DNA of 64,000 nucleotides from Phragmites australis. Lineage: Eukaryota > Streptophyta > Magnoliopsida > Poales > Poaceae. Below are positions 30,079-42,200 of the stretch, piece after piece. The notes under the pieces are model-generated. The model saw only the letters and a program-made list of their open reading frames with translations, searched no databases and was not told where the DNA came from. The stretch is taken from NCBI RefSeq assembly GCF_958298935.1, contig NC_084942.1:10237501-10301500 (forward strand), written 5' to 3'. A program made the translations under genes and the position numbers. Position 1 is the first letter of the stretch; the number at the start of each line of letters is the position of its first letter.

Positions 30079-31781
30079 TGAAAGTGCCTAGAGGGGGGTG
30101 AATAGGCTTTTCTAAAAATTAAAACTGAAACAACAGATTAAAACTACTGGATACTCCGGTGAAGATCGGATACTCCGGTCTGGTCCGGAGTATCCGGTCT
30201 AGTCCGGAGTCTCCGGTCTATACAGGAAATAAAGAACAGCTGTGAATTAAAGTGAGCAGCTAGAATCTAAAGGTATGGCTATATTTACTAGTTATCACAG
30301 AGCTAAAACAACAGTTAATACTAGCAAGATGATCACTAAGTCAACTTATATGTAAATTCACAAATTCACACGATTAAGTAAATTGCATAAATATGAACGT
30401 GAGAGATTTATCCCGGAGTTTGGCCACCTCATAAAGAAGTGCCTACGTCTCTGTTGAGGAGCTCACAAAGAGTCGGGTCTTTTCCAACCCTATCATCTTC
30501 TAGCGACCATAAAGATCAAGCTAGAATTCCCTTACTCAATTTGAAGTCGATTACAAACTTCCCGTGGCACTCCACAAAGATTGGGTGCTCTACGGGTGAC
30601 GCCTTGCTATCTAGAAGCACAAAGCTTCAAGAGTAAAGATCACAGCGAATGCTCGAGGAAGAACTCAATGCTCAAGTGGTTTAATCTCACTCCAAACTCA
30701 AACTCACTAAATTTTGCAAACTTTGCACTAGAGGTGGTTGGTGGGACTTAAAATGCTCTTAAAATGCTCAAAAAGTCTAGAGTTCGCCAGCAACAGCAAG
30801 CCTTTAATGCCATGGGGTGTGGGAGTATTTATAGCCATCTCTCAAAAACTAGCTGTTACTGTTCTGTCAGACCTGACCAGAGTATCCGGCCCCAAATCCA
30901 AAAACGGTGTCAGAATGGTCAAAGAACATGTCAGAACTAGCCATTACAATTCTGTTAAGTTACTGGAGTCTTCGGTGAACACAAGAGTCTCCGGTCCTGA
31001 CAATGCTTTCGAAAAGACTAAGTCCGGAGACTTGCCGGACCCTCCGGCCTCTCCAGGTACTGGAGTATCCGGTGAACACTGGAGACTCCGGTCTTTTTAT
31101 CAAAAAGAATAAATGCTAACTGAGACACCCCTGCCAGAGTCTCCCTCGGAAACTCTGGTTAAAACATTTTCTCCTACCAGAGTATCCGGTGAACACCGGA
31201 GACTCTAGTCTTTTTCAATAAAAATAAAGAATTAACCGATTGACCTCTGGTGGAGTCTCCCTCGGAGACTCGGGCCTTAAAACTCACCAACTACCGGAGT
31301 ATCCGGTGAACACCGGAGACTTCGGTCTTTTTTAACAAAAATAAATCGGAACCGAGCACCCTGTGCTAGAGTCTACCTCGGAGACTCTGGACTAAATACT
31401 GAGTATCGGAGTATCCGGTGAACACTGGAGACTCCGGACTAAGTGGTTTTTTTTGCAAAACTAACCCGGTGTCCGTGAGTGAGTGTGTCTCTCAACTTAT
31501 TGGTTCTAAAGGATATCTTGAGCATTGAGACACTAATCAAGCAATCAAATGCAACCATCTTAATAGAGCGGCTATTCTATACTCAATCTCAAAAATAAAA
31601 GAATTTAAATCCTATTGAGTACTCCTAGTTTCTTCTCCTTTCTTTTCGACGGGCGTCAAACGTCATATGTCTTCTCAATTAAGACTTAAACCTATTCATG
31701 ACTTAGATAAACATATTAGATCCTTAACCGTTTTGTCATCAATAAGTCAAAACCCACTTAGGAGACCTAGATGCACTTTCA
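30079..31781 (-). repeat. 5' LTR of the Copia element (1.7 kb)
   Basis: It runs from TGAAAGTGCCTAGAGG to ATGCACTTTCA, with perfect 9-bp inverted ends (TGAAAGTGC/GCACTTTCA). A TATA-like GGCTATAAATACTCCC on the minus strand lies near 30,825. Much of the LTR is built from imperfect copies of GGAGTATCCGG and GGAGACTCCGGTC. Confidence 0.92.
31056..31450. repeat. ~115-bp tandem repeat inside the Copia LTR
   Basis: TCCGGTGAACACYGGAGACT recurs at 31,068, 31,185, 31,302 and 31,413, spacing 117, 117 and 111 bp. Each unit ends in a T/A-rich stretch (CTTTTTATCAAAAA or similar) and a GAGTCTCCCTCGGAGACTC palindrome-like block. The shorter motif ACTCCGGT also occurs dispersed at 30,150-30,210. Confidence 0.88.
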
Positions 31782-33285
31782 GTTCCAACTAACTAGTCGG
31801 TTCCTTTTTTGGTTAGCCTTCGCTCTGTCCCTAAAGGTCCTCGCTTGCGCCGCCTTCCTTCGACCTCAGGGCTTCACTAGACTCTTCATCCTTCGGGTTT
31901 TGTCGCACCCTTTCGGCTTCAGGGTTTCGCTGCACACTTCATCCTTCAGCCTTCCTTGCACCCCTTTGGTCTTTGGGCTTCGCCTTCGGGTTTCGTCGCG
32001 CCCTTTTAGCCTTTGGGCTTTGCCTCCGATATTCGTTTCTTGGATTTTACTATATTTTCTTGAGACTAACTCCTACATAGAATAAATGGAATTATCCTTA
32101 TCTTGATGTTAGCTTCTCTTTTCCGGTTTTTAAATTTAACCATTGCGACTGAAGTCAACCAACGGAGATCTACACAGTACCATTCTCCCCACAAATACAT
32201 ATCCAACGGGCTAAATTAAGACTAATTTAGGTAACCAACACACCCTACGGTACTTAGTTTAGTTGAGCCGAGCCTTTTATCTTTTGGCCCCGCGCACAGC
32301 TCGAGTCAGTCGATCCTACCGGTGATCACTTTTGTTTTAAGCCCGTCCGGTCATCCGTCCGTCCATCCATCCCTCTTCCAACAGGATCCACCAACCGTAT
32401 TGCGCGCCTTTCTCCCCGCCCACCGACGCCACCCGCACCACGCCACGCATCCTCCCTTCCACGTGCCTCTGCAGCAGTAGCCACCACCTCCCACGCCACT
32501 CCATCCGCACCTGCGCCACCCCGCTCAGTGGAGTCCCTCTCCATTCGCCACTCACCTGCTCCCACGTGTTCCCGGGACACCGAGAACCATACGTGGCGCA
32601 TCCTTGACAAGCCCTCACCATGAGGCAACGCCCGCGCCGTCCACACTCGATCCCGCGCGGCTCACGTCGGCCTCGCCCACCTCCATCCACTACCGTCCTG
32701 CGCGAATACACGATGTCCACCTGTTCAATGGCAAGTGGGACCCCGAGTTTCTCAGACCCACGGTACAGTGAGTTAGCAGCAGTTCCCGAGATCTGCGTGC
32801 TTTCCCTAAGGGCCCCACCCACTGCTACCGGTGTCTGAGCTGCTACTGCGCTGCTCAGCGACGTTAATGGATCGCCCCCGAAAACAATAAGGCCATCTCC
32901 CTCGTTCGACTCATCGCCCTCCCCCAGAACATGCCGACACGTGGGTCCAGGCCACATATGGACCCACATGTCAGTTTCGCAAGTGGCGACACCCGCACCA
33001 AGACTGTTCCCCACCACGACCCGCTACCTCACTCGCTTCAATAGCTTTCTTGGCCTCTGCTGCCGCTGCTGCCGTCGCTATTATTAATCGCCATCAAAAC
33101 ACACCACCAACGCCGCGGTACTGGCTAGTACTCCGACTCCTACTGTTACACAGCTGCTGCGGCGGCGATCTCCATGGCCTCGCGAACCCTAGGCGGCCGT
33201 GGGGACGGCGGCGGGCGCGGGGCATTTTTCTCCTGAGCGGGGAGCGGCCGATCCGCATCGCGGCGGGTGGGCCGGCGGCGGCGTG
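31782..33285 (+). promoter_or_regulatory. Upstream region and 5' leader of the ORP gene
   Basis: No retroelement gene is seen here. From about 32,260 the sequence becomes C-rich and Pro/Arg-codon-rich, typical of a grass gene promoter and 5' UTR (for example CCGTCCGTCCATCCATCCC at about 32,352-32,371 and repeated GCTGCTGC near 33,055-33,170). No clear TATA box was found at the expected distance. Long frames (226 codons on the minus strand at 32,337-33,017) look like GC-driven shadows. The transcription start cannot be placed. Confidence 0.5.
33174..33236 (+). other. Upstream ORF of 20 codons in the ORP 5' leader
   Basis: The ATG at 33,174 (TCCATGGCC, G at +4) opens MASRTLGGRGDGGGRGAFFS and stops at TGA 33,234-33,236, 49 bp before the main ATG. 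It is in a different frame from the ORP start. If transcribed, it could reduce translation of the main ORF. This depends on the transcription start being upstream, which the sequence does not prove. Confidence 0.45.
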
Positions 33286-36200
33286 ATGAACCCGCTCTGT
33301 TGCATCGCGCCCGTCTCGCTGGACCACGCCGCGGACCAGCTCCACCGCCAGAACCACCAGCCACGCATCCTCCCCGCGGCGCCGCCGTCCCCACCGCCGC
33401 AGCCGGCGGTGCAGGCGGCGGTCGCGGGGGTGCTGCACAAGTGGGTGAACTACGGGAAGGGATGGCGGTCCCGGTGGTTCATGCTCGAGGACGGGGTGCT
33501 CTCCTACTGCAAGCTCCGCGGCGGAGGCGCTGGGGAGGCAGCCACGTCGCCCGCCGCGGCAAGGGTGATTGGGGAGGGGGCCGCGCTGCGGCGGGCACAG
33601 GAGGAGGCCGCGGCGGCGGGGAAGCAGTGGAAGCCAGTCGGCGAGATACATCTGAAGGTACGGTGGTGCCGCTGGGTTTAGCATTTCGTCGGATTGGGTT
33701 TGCTCATGCGTGCCGTGGGGTTGCGGCTGGGAGAAGTGAGATTTTTTAAGCGGCATTGCGCCGGATTGGGTTTGCTCATGCGCGCCGTGGGGTTGCGGCT
33801 GGGAGAAGTGAGGTTTTTAAGCGGCATTGCTCCGGTAATGATTGGGCAAGGAGTACTGTATTTGCAGTGGGGTAGATGTGTTTACGGTTAAAAAATTGGG
33901 GATGGGCATTCTTGTTAGTTTAAGGCTGCAATTGACCATTATTATGGAATTATGGTAATGATTTGGCACAATGCTGGAGGAAACAAGACCAGTATTTCTT
34001 AAATTTTATAGGATTTCCTGCTCTTGTATTCAGGTTTCGTCTATTCGTGCAAGCAAGTCTGATGATAAGAGACTGTATATATTCAGTGGGACGAAGACGT
34101 TACACTTGAGGTGTGATACTGAGGAGGACAGGAACGAATGGATAGATGCGTTGCTGGCGGCGAAGGATCGCTTCTCGTGGTCACTGACTAGCAATGATTT
34201 TGGTCCCATGGCGGACATTATGTTGTCCACTGAGAAGCTGAGGGTGCGGCTGCTGCAGGAGGGTCTGAATGAAACAGTAGTCAAGGAGTGTGAGTCCATT
34301 ATGATGAGTGAGCTGCTGGAACTGCAAGGCCAGATAAAGTCTCAGCAGCAGCAGCATTCTATTTTGATAGACCGCCTCCGGCAATTAGAGGTAGCTTTCT
34401 ATTTCTAGTTTTGTTTACTTGATGATGTTCTGATTATTTCATCGTTGTTATTATTGTTATTTCGGATACTCATGATGATGAGTTTTTTTTCTAAACAAAT
34501 ACCCGCAGCAGGGAAAATATCTCTACCTTTTGGCAAAATAAAAATTTAAATTATGATTTAGCACAGAGCTTAATGTGGGCAATAGTTGGGCTTCACATTG
34601 CATGTTATCTTGTAATCAATAGAATACTAGCATTAATAGCTGACATAATTTGTTTGTCTTATTGCTGCTAGCATACCGTCATCATTGCTAGCATATGCTA
34701 ATATGCATGTAATGCGTGCTTTGCATATTTCATGTGTAAAAGTCACATACATTTTCTCCACATTAGAGTTATATGTGATCGTGGGGTATAGAATACTGCA
34801 CATAAATGTCAGGTTCATTTGCATTTTTCAATCATTTACTGGAGGGCATGTTAATTGTGTTAAAATAACTCATTTGTTTTTATTGAAATACTTGGCTTGC
34901 GGCACAATTTGTTACCTATGTCCTAGTCTGACATAATTGATTTAACATGAGTATTGGTGATAGAGCGCATTTCAACTATTTAAGCGCATCATCACACGCT
35001 TCTTTCAAGATTTTTTTATCGTTTAAATTATGCAAAAGATTTTTTTTCTGAAGTGATACAAAATTGGACCAAAATCTTAACTCTTAGGGGCCAACATGGT
35101 CCGTTTCTTGGTGCAGACAGAGAAAGTTGATCTGGAGAGAACGGTTGTGCATGAAACTAAGGAGAGGGAAACACATGGCTTTGCCAATGGCAGATATAGT
35201 GGTTAGTAATTTCTTTATTCATCCTATCATATCTTGTTTATGATTTTCCTAGCTCTCTGTGTTTGTAGTCTGTTTCGATATCTTCTTTTGATGATATTGT
35301 TCTTAACCTCTAGAATTTCTAGGGTTGACAAAGCACTTTGCCATTTTGGTGTGAAACACTTAAACCAAAGCACACTTCTTCATGCTTCTTTATTATTCAC
35401 ATGTAGCAAAATGGAAGGATTTATCCTATGCATCTCGAATTATCTCTCCATATTTTACATTAGATAATGATACAGTGCTTATTTTAGTTGTTAGATTTAT
35501 ATAATTAGCCATCATTCTATCATCTATCTTTATGAAACATTAGATGGGTTTGTACTGAACAACTATTTCCCCCTCCTTTGCTCCCACTAATTTACTACCT
35601 TTCTTGTTGTACAACTGTTTGCTGAATGTTCAATTCTCAATATTTTTTTTAAAGATTGTCTGCTAGTATGTTTTAACATTCAAAACCTGTCTCACAAGAT
35701 CGTCGTTCTGTCAAGATGTTTTCTTCATATGTTTCTTCAGATTCTGGTACAATGAATGAAACGAAAATACAGCTACACGTCGTACCAATGTCTTGAGAAC
35801 TTGAGCAGTCTTGCATGTTAGCCCAACTAAAACTATTCAATATTTTTCCCTTTTCCAGTGTTAAATATAAGGCTCAAGTGCCACTGTAGTCCTATACTTT
35901 CATACAAGTATATTTTTCTGTACATGTGCTAATACTGTGAGATACGAACATAGTGTTCTCAGATTTATCATCTAGTCATGTAGTTAGTGTACTTATTATC
36001 TGTTGTGAATAGCTGCTCAAGGTGTAAAGTTTAGGAACAAATTTTTACTGACTAGCTTAACATATCTGAGTGTGCTTTTTATTAATCAATTATACAGTTT
36101 GAGGTGATTAGAAATCTTTATGCAATTTCTGTTGGATATGTTGTTACACTCATTAGCATTTTATCCTACTTATATCTCTAATAGTTCAAATATGGCTAAA

Positions 36201-39200
36201 ATTTATACTATATAAAAACGAAACATGTTTATGTTTTAAAAGATCCCACCAAAATAAACAATGTGGCAAGGTTTATTGTTATCTGATTTAGAGTTGTTGA
36301 ACCCAATAGATGCCTGAAGCTTTTGACAAATTCGACTGGCTAAATATAGATTCAACTTTATTCCAAGTCTATATGATTGGGTTTCATATTCTATAAAGCT
36401 TATCTCAGGAGGTGATTGTTTAACTTCGAAAATGTCTCTTTGAATGAAGTGCTTCACTTCTATTGTTTTCTTTTGTCTTAGACTATGTACGCATGTGGCT
36501 TGTTTTTTTTTTGTTCCCGCACTATGTGTCACATTATGCAATACTGTAATATAATTCTGTATTTCTGTAGGGTCTTCTCATACTGTTCTTATCAGAAAAA
36601 TAGTTCAGATATTTCATTGATTACTTTATTTGTAAATTTAGTAATTTGTGAGGTAGTAGTGTGTAGACTGATATTTTGACTTAAATCTTTTTATTTGTAT
36701 CATAGCCAATAGCCCGGAGTTATTTACAATTCAAATGTGAAAAGAAAATGTGATGTAAGTTTCCTTATTAGACTATATGCGTGTTCGTTCAATGCTAGTA
36801 AACATGAATTTCGCTGGAGTAATGCATATTTGTATGGCTTGTTCTAGGTATTTACACCAGGAAGCCTGCATATTTCTGCTTTGTATGAAAACATGAGTTT
36901 TTGTTGACAGAAAAGAACTAGAAATTATTGTACTAAATTTATGTCGGACTGGTTCCTACACTTCCACCTTATTTTTTATTGCTTGACGAATGTGCAGATT
37001 TCTATTCAGTTTTATCAGGAGGGAGTGCAAGTGAATCAGATCCTGACATTGCAAGTCAAGTGGCTGAAATTGAAACTGATGAAGATGAAGTAACATATTT
37101 CGATACAAGAGACTTTTTGTCTGCAGAGTCTTTACGAAGTGCTTCATGTCGAAGGAGGGAACTTATGACAAATGTTGGAGACTCTGTTACAAATGCTCTC
37201 AAATCTACTCAATATCCCTTTGTGCAACGTAGAGAGAAGCTACCGGAGCCGAAGGAAAAAGAGAAGCCTATAGGATTATGGTCAATAATTAAAGAAAATA
37301 TAGGGAAAGATCTCTCCGGAGTCTGCCTACCTGTTTATTTCAATGAGCCTCTCTCTTCTCTACAAAAATGTTTTGAAGATCTGGAGTATTCTTACTTGGT
37401 TGACCATGCACTACAGTGGGGAAAGCAGGTAGAGTTGATAATCCATCCCAACACTTTTTGTAAAGGATTAATAATGTGAAATTCTGTGTTGTTTTTTCTT
37501 GATAGGAGTTCAGTTTTGATTTTATTGTTTAAGATCTTCCTTATATTTCTTCAACTATTTGGTCAAATATATTTGGGAATCTAGAGAAAATTCTTGTTAT
37601 TATTGGCTGAAATTTTGATTTAGTGGAGATATTTTTGTAGTAAGTGTCAATTTCTTTAAAACCTCAGCCTACATTAGGTGTTTTATGTAACTTGGAGTAG
37701 CTAAATTTGGTCCATGGAAAAAGGCTATAATATGGCCTTGTTTACATGCTTTTTAAGACATCACCTAGTCGTCCAGGCGAGCTCCGGCTTTGGCATCAGT
37801 GTCGCCTTGCCATCCGGGCGTATGGTGTCCGCCTTGAGCGTTGTGGTGTCGCCTAGGCGCAATAAGGCGTCGCTTTGGCGCCCAACGGCTTGAGGTGGAC
37901 GCCATTCAATGAAGCTGAGCTAGCAGGTGAGCGGGAAAAGAGGCGCGCAAGGGAAAAGAGGGGTGCGCCGCGCGGAAAGAGGGAGGGAAAGAGATAGAGG
38001 GAGGAAAATAGAGACAGATTAACAGAAAGGAAGGGAAAGAGGCGGCAGGCGGCAGAACTTGAAACTGACGGTGGCGGTGGAGCAGCAGGATCTCAGAGTG
38101 CCTTTAGAAACAGAAATGGAGGGGAAGAGGCAGCTCAGTGGCGGAGGGATCCCTGCTCTGATGTGCTCAGCGGCAGGATCCTTGCTCTGATGTGCTTGGC
38201 GGTAGGATCGCTGCTCTGATTTGCTCGGCGGCAGGATCCATTCTCTTCTTTGCTTGGCGACAAGATCCTATCTCTTCTCGGCTGCTGGATCCCCTCACTG
38301 CTCTGCTCGGCGTCGGCCGAACAAGAGAGGAGGTAATCCTCCGGTCCTCCCTCTCCCTGCTCTGCTGTTGTGTTGTGTTCTGCGCTACTCTGGTTCTATG
38401 CCTTTGGCTTTTCTATGCTAGTCTGTTGTGCGCTGCTCTGCTTTGCTTTGCTAGTCAGAATTGAAGAAAAGAGAAGGGAAGAGAATAGAGGTCAGGTCAT
38501 TGGAAGCAAAAGGTAAGTATATGTGCTACATTGCTACTAAAATCTAGAGCCAATGTAGGTTAGGATGTGTGTATGGCGTCGCCTCGCCGTGCACCTTAAG
38601 CGCCTAGGCGGCTGGAAGGGGGTGGGTCGCCGTGCCTCACCTTACCGCCTTAAAAACCATGCTTGTTTGCTTGCCCAATCCTGGTGAACTCTGCTTTTTT
38701 AGGCCTGGATTGGGTCGAAATCCCAGCCGGTTTGGTTCATCCAAACAAGGCATAAAAGAGAGTTGAATAGTTATAAACACCAATGTTTAGTTCTGAATGA
38801 ATTTATTGGTCTTTATAGTTCTTAGTGTTCTGTTATCTCTGATTCTCTGTCATTCATGCTTTTGACACATGACACGAGTCATCACCCGGCTCTGTTCAAT
38901 ACGGTTCCTAGCAAGTGTGTTCATCATTAAATGTCTGATATCATTAGAGACAAGAACCTCCATAAACATCCAATCTTAGAAGAAATTGATATAATGTTGT
39001 TCCATTTGCTGCTTGTTACATATGTTGGTGCTTTCCCTTTTTCTCCTTGAATACAAACCCTTTGTTCAAAACGGTTCCTAGCAAGTGTCTTCATCATTAA
39101 ATGTCTGATGTCATTAGAAACAAGAACCTCCATCAACATTTAATCTTAGAAGAATTCGATATAATATTATTCCATTTGATGCTTGTTACATTTGTTAGTG

Positions 39201-42200
39201 CTTTCCCCATTTCTCCTTGAATACAACCCCTTTTCCCCCCATGTCAATATTTACGTTGAAGGTTTGTGTCCATATTCCATATTAAATATCATAAGTGGCA
39301 AAATTTATGGTAAAGTGCCACTAGAGATTGAAGACAAGAACTTTTTAACTTTCACCCTAATTGAACATGATACCTTTCTGTCCATTCCTTATGTTTTGCA
39401 ATGAAACATTTCTTGGTAAATACAATGCAGGGTGACAGCTTGATGAGGCTACTTCATGTTGCGGCTTTTGCAGTATCAGGTTATGCTTCAACTGAAGGTC
39501 GGCAATGCAAACCCTTCAATCCTCTACTGGGGGAAACATATGAAGCTGACTATCCGGATAAAGGACTTCGCTTTTTCTCTGAAAAGGTTGCACAGCTGTT
39601 CGTGAAAATTATGAATTATTTTGGAGTACTGTAATTCCTAGTTCCTGTCATTCCTGTTGTTAGTATCATGCAAGTTTCTAGCAGTTGCAACCTGTAGTGC
39701 TCTGTAAAGTCATTTGATTAAAAAACTGTTCTTACATGAATTGATTAATAATGTGCTGTTGTTGTTACATGAATTGATGTTTATTTCAGGTCAGTCATCA
39801 CCCAATGGTTGTTGCATGCCACTGTGAAGGTAGAGGTTGGAAATTTTGGGGTGATTCCAATCTGAAAGGGAAGTTCTGGGGTCGATCCATTCAGCTTGAT
39901 CCAGTAGGTGTTCTAACCCTCCAGTTTGATGACGGAGAAACATTTCAGTGGAGTAAAGTGACTACTTCCATTTACAATATCATAATTGGCAAAATTTATT
40001 GTGACCACTATGGAACAATGCGTATCAATGGAAGTGGTCAATACTCCTGCAAGCTTAAATTCAAAGAACAGTCAATAATTGATCGGAATCCACACCAGGT
40101 AAAATCTGTAACTTTTACATAGAATGAATTTACATCAAGAAAAATATAGATACCTGGTGATAAGATTGTTCCTCCTAATATGTCTATTTGGGCATATACA
40201 TTCTGAAAAGGAAGCTTAAGAGCCGTTTAAAGCGCCTTTTGCTTTGAAAAATAAGGTCAAACATTTGTACTCCCTTATATCCGAAATTTATGATTTTTTT
40301 TAAGTTTGTAGATTCTAGAACATCCATTTTTGACCACTAGTGCCTAACATAATATGTTAACAAAATGTATAAAGATATGTATAATGGTGTAAGTATCTAC
40401 TTTAAAACACCTTTTGCTTTGAAAAATAAAATTAAACATTTGTATTCCCTCAAAACCGATATTTATGATTTTTTAAGTTTGAAGATTGTAAAAAATCCAT
40501 TTTGATCACTAGTACCTAGCATATATGTTAGCAAAATTTATAAACATGTGTAATATTAGTACTTTTTACTATAAATATGGCCATACAATCTTTCTGTGGC
40601 TAATGTAGATATTTCCATACGATCTTTCTGTGGCTAATGTAGATATTTCCATACGATCTTTCTGTGGCTAATGTAGATATTTACATACATAAGTGGTGAA
40701 ATCTAGAAAAAATTGATGGGAATGTACTTGAAAGTTACAATATTACTTGGTCTGGAGGTAGTATCCACCATCTGCTGTACTACAAGCCTTGCTAGCAGAC
40801 ACACCATATATTTGTGCTTTGATCACTTTAAGTGTTCCTATATTTATGCTAATGCATGTCCGTGGAATACGGGGATTACATACAAAACTTTGTTCGCATG
40901 AATTGCATCACGCTCTCAGAAAATGAGCAAAAATCACGCACAGGTCTCTATAAGCATCCGAAAAAAGGACAACCTAGAGGTTGAAGTTAAAGAAATTTGC
41001 AATATTAACGCATTTAATTGTATTTCAGTCCAATTGTTCAAGAAGCAGCATAGCAGTAAGCAAGCAAGATCTATAATCTTAATGAAGGAAAACAAGGATT
41101 ATCTCCTTTATACAGTACTCTATTTTTAACATATCAAACTTCTTGTTTGCTGTTGTAGTGTTGTATAAGTAATTAAATATATTTGGACAAGCATAGGTTC
41201 TGCTTCTTAAATTGTTCAAATCAACTGTGCAGGTGCATGGATTTGTGCAAGATAATAGAACAGGACAAAAAGTAGCTATGTTAATTGGAAAATGGGATGA
41301 AGCCATGTATTATGTGCTTGGAGATCCAAGTGTGAAACCCAAAGGGTATGACCCAATGTCAGAAGCGGTTCTCTTATGGGAGAGAGACAAGTCTCTTAAT
41401 CAGACACGATACAACCTTTCTCCCTTTGCAATTTCTCTAAATGAATTGACACCGCACTTGTCAAAGAAGTTGCCTCCTACTGATTCTCGTTTGAGGCCTG
41501 ATCAAAGGCATCTGGAAAATGGTGAATATGAGATGGCAAATGCAGAGAAACTTAGGCTTGAACAACTGCAGCGACAGGTATCCAATTATTATATGATTTG
41601 ACTTGTTCCTTTTTTTCATATATGTTTTTACTTGTGTTTCTCAGTCTTGTGGGCACCTGAAAAGCTACTTGGGTTCATATCACCTGAAAAGCTACTTGGG
41701 TTCGTATCATGGATTTGGAATTTCATATTTGTCATGTAACAGGATCAACTAACATGCCTCAAATTATTTACTTGTTCACTTCATTAATAAAGTAGCAGTT
41801 AGAAAATGCAATATGGTTCTGATCTGTCCCTCTGTTTAGTAAAGCTCTTCTATCTGAATTATATTGGTACGAATGTAAACTTCATAGGCTGTTGTTTGAA
41901 TTAGCTTGACAAAGTACTGTAAAAAGCTGATGAAGTACTGGATCTCTTAATATTTAGCACAGTTAGTCCATTATCTTAACAGCACAATATGATTGCTGGA
42001 AATAAATAAACAGCAATTCAGATTCAGTTTACATTTGGATGTAGTTTGACCTGCTTAGCATTTAAGAGATGAGGCGAATCTAGAATTACCTTATGAGATG
42101 AGGCTAATCAAGAATCCCATGTGCACTGTTATGAGATGAGGCGAATCAAGAATTACCGTTTCCCTAGGTGTAGGGACAATTGGCTACTGTGGTCATATCT

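Larger units (their letters stand above)
26248..31781 (-). mobile_element. Truncated Ty1/Copia element, SIRE-like, with long 5' LTR
   Basis: Minus-strand order is 5' LTR (30,079-31,781), a tRNA-Met-type PBS, gag with zinc knuckle and a long coiled-coil spacer, PR, and IN. The sequence breaks near 26,248, just after the conserved QRDHPVDNIL, so RT, RNase H and the 3' LTR are missing. IN before RT defines Ty1/Copia. A long LTR with TGAAAGTGC ends and an extended gag suggest the SIRE/Maximus lineage, which is inference. GTTCC follows the LTR at 31,782. It is the upstream neighbour of the ORP gene, in divergent orientation. Confidence 0.85.

Noticed and set aside
31056..31450. Regular repeats resembling a CRISPR array
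   Set aside because: The repeats are long (~115 bp) and imperfect with similar 'spacers', lie in a retrotransposon LTR of a plant, and no cas genes exist.
32600..32780. Plus-strand frame ending ...HLFNGKWDPEFLRPTVQ as a possible host exon
   Set aside because: It ends in CAGTGAGTT, where a stop follows in frame and the splice reading is offset by one; no family recognised. It probably belongs to the ORP upstream region by chance.
32337..33017. 226-codon minus-strand open frame upstream of the ORP gene
   Set aside because: It lies in GC-rich promoter/leader sequence, has no domain or splice support, and overlaps other equally open frames. It is best read as a composition artefact.
33094..33756. 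220-codon minus-strand frame antisense to ORP exon 1
   Set aside because: It is a shadow of GC-rich coding sequence; Arg/Pro-rich low-complexity and no recognisable family.
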